Of a DNA stretch of 7,638 bases, positions 6,554 to 7,638 are shown piece by piece. Each line of letters starts with the position of its first letter. The stretch's first letter is position 1. A model generated the notes under the pieces. It ran no database searches. It saw only the letters and a program-made list of their open reading frames with translations, and was not told where the DNA came from. This DNA comes from Bacteroidaceae bacterium. Lineage in GTDB: Bacteria > Bacteroidota > Bacteroidia > Bacteroidales > Bacteroidaceae. Location: positions 1 through 7,638 of the forward strand of contig JAQWAN010000096.1 in assembly GCA_028707655.1 (NCBI GenBank), given 5' to 3'. Made by a program: the position numbers and the translations under genes.

Positions 6554-7638
6554 ATGAATAAAATGAAAGCAATTAAAAAGATGAGTTTCCTATTTCTTTT
6601 GGGAGCTGTTTCTTTCCTTTCATGTACCAAGAATTCGATCATTGATAACACAACAGGAACAGAAGAAACTACGCCATTAGGAGAAATAGTTGTACCCAAT
6701 TCCTTTAATTGGAAGGCTTCGCAAACAGTAAATTTAAAGGTGATAATTGATAGCCAACTAGGGGATACATACAACTATTATGTTTCAGTATATAGCGAAA
6801 ATCCAATTGCTAATCCAGATGCGGCTTTGTTTGCAAAGGGTTTGGCAAACGCTACTACTCCTTTCACGGCCGTTTTTGGTCTACCTAACTACTTGACAGA
6901 AATCTATGTTTCGCAGTCGGTTATTGACCAATCGGGAAAAGAAATTAAATATGTAAAAGAAGTGGAGCTTACTTCTGGTGATTTGGTTTGTGATTTCACA
7001 AATGCATCAACAGCAGCAGGAGCACCAAGTACACGTATGTTGAAGGCGCCTAAAGCTCCAACTACTATTTCTGTTCCAAGTGATGCTATTGTACTCTCTG
7101 GAAGTGGAGCAGCTGCTTTTTCTGCTGGTAAAACGTATGTCGTTCCTTTTGGATCAAGCTATACGGGTGCACTAAATTGGCAAGATTGTACCAATGTAAA
7201 GTTATATGTGTTGGGAGACTTTTCTCCTAGTAATGCACAAGAGCTTAATAATAATGCAGTGCTTTATATAGATGCAAGTGGTACCTATACTGTTAGTTCT
7301 TTTGAATTAAATTCAGGGGCTACAGTGGAGAATCAAGGTAGCTTTACTGCAACAACGCTTGAACTGCACAACTCTAATTCTGTTTTTGATAATTATGGTG
7401 CTGTTGTTGCTGAAAAGATGACAACAACTCCTGGTATAAAGTTAAATAACTATTGTAGTATAACGGTTCTTGATCTTTTAGATATTCAAGGAAATAATGA
7501 TATCGAGATAGGTAAAGATGCTATGATAAAAGATAAAGATTTGATAATGAATGGTTCAATCATTAGTATAGATTATCATGGTATTTTACTTGTAACTGAA
7601 GAAGCTAACTATGTTTATGGAAATAATATTAGTTCTTC
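6554..7638 (+). CDS. LruC-domain-like lipoprotein, 3' end outside window
   Basis: The frame is open for 361 codons from ATG 6554 to the right edge, so the C-terminus is missing. Residues 1-24 form a lipoprotein signal (basic start, hydrophobic FLFLLGAVSFLSC) with a lipobox Cys at 24. The next residues (TKNS) lack the acidic stretch that favours surface export. Residues of about 50-150 (SFNWKASQTVNLKV...YYVSVYSENP...ALFAKGLANATTPF) resemble the N-terminal part of LruC-domain proteins of Bacteroidales. From about residue 225 the sequence turns into repeated short strands rich in Asn, Gly and Val (SGATVENQGSFTATTLEL, NYGAVVAEKM), as in a beta-solenoid. Known: LruC-domain proteins commonly end in a DUF4842 region, which would lie beyond the window. 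Inference: an outer-membrane-anchored protein of unknown binding role. ATG 6563 or 6581 are less likely alternative starts. No Shine-Dalgarno sequence is seen; the leader is A/T-rich, as is common in this phylum. Confidence 0.8.
   Translation, partial: MNKMKAIKKMSFLFLLGAVSFLSCTKNSIIDNTTGTEETTPLGEIVVPNSFNWKASQTVNLKVIIDSQLGDTYNYYVSVYSENPIANPDAALFAKGLANATTPFTAVFGLPNYLTEIYVSQSVIDQSGKEIKYVKEVELTSGDLVCDFTNASTAAGAPSTRMLKAPKAPTTISVPSDAIVLSGSGAAAFSAGKTYVVPFGSSYTGALNWQDCTNVKLYVLGDFSPSNAQELNNNAVLYIDASGTYTVSSFELNSGATVENQGSFTATTLELHNSNSVFDNYGAVVAEKMTTTPGIKLNNYCSITVLDLLDIQGNNDIEIGKDAMIKDKDLIMNGSIISIDYHGILLVTEEANYVYGNNISS

Noticed and set aside
6547..6774. 75-codon minus-strand frame over the start of the lipoprotein gene
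   Set aside because: The plus strand there has a signal peptide, lipobox and promoter. The minus frame has none of these.

Overview
The window looks like chromosomal DNA from a member of the Bacteroidota, most likely the order Bacteroidales. The base composition is moderately AT-rich, roughly 40% GC by eye. Several upstream regions carry the Bacteroidota -7 promoter motif TAnnTTTG, and most genes lack a strong Shine-Dalgarno sequence. The gene families also fit: a fused NfnA/NfnB-type oxidoreductase, a Bacteroidales-type seryl-tRNA synthetase, a TPR/PD40 envelope protein and a LruC-like lipoprotein. The species cannot be named from this sequence alone.

Layout. On the minus strand, from 1252 off the left edge, lies a partial secreted protein with TPR-like helices and a WD40-like (PD40) segment. 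It is divergent from a complete plus-strand TtcA-type tRNA thiolation gene (1409-2173), and the two are separated by a 156-bp promoter region. That gene converges on a large minus-strand gene (2309-4669) encoding a 786-residue fusion of an NfnA/PyrK-like flavin and [2Fe-2S] reductase with an NfnB/GltD-like flavin and [4Fe-4S] oxidoreductase. Upstream of it on the same strand is serS (4748-6022). A well-formed intrinsic terminator (4692-4728) lies in the short gap between the two. An AT-rich intergenic region of about 490 bp then separates serS from a plus-strand lipoprotein gene (from 6554) that runs off the right edge.

The most striking feature is in serS. Read from its natural start at 6022 to its natural end at 4748, it would encode exactly 424 residues, the length I expect for this family. 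Codon 376 is an in-frame TAA (4895-4897). The 48 codons after it still encode a well-conserved SerRS C-terminus, including class II motif 3, and are followed by a normal stop and terminator. SerRS is essential, so this is a sequencing error, a very recent nonsense mutation backed by another copy, or true stop-codon readthrough.

The genes do not form one pathway. Two concern tRNA function (anticodon-loop thiolation and serine charging), one concerns NAD(H)/NADP(H)/ferredoxin balance, and the two partial genes at the edges encode exported envelope proteins. I found no mobile element, CRISPR array, rRNA or tRNA gene, and nothing that clearly amounts to a new multi-gene system.
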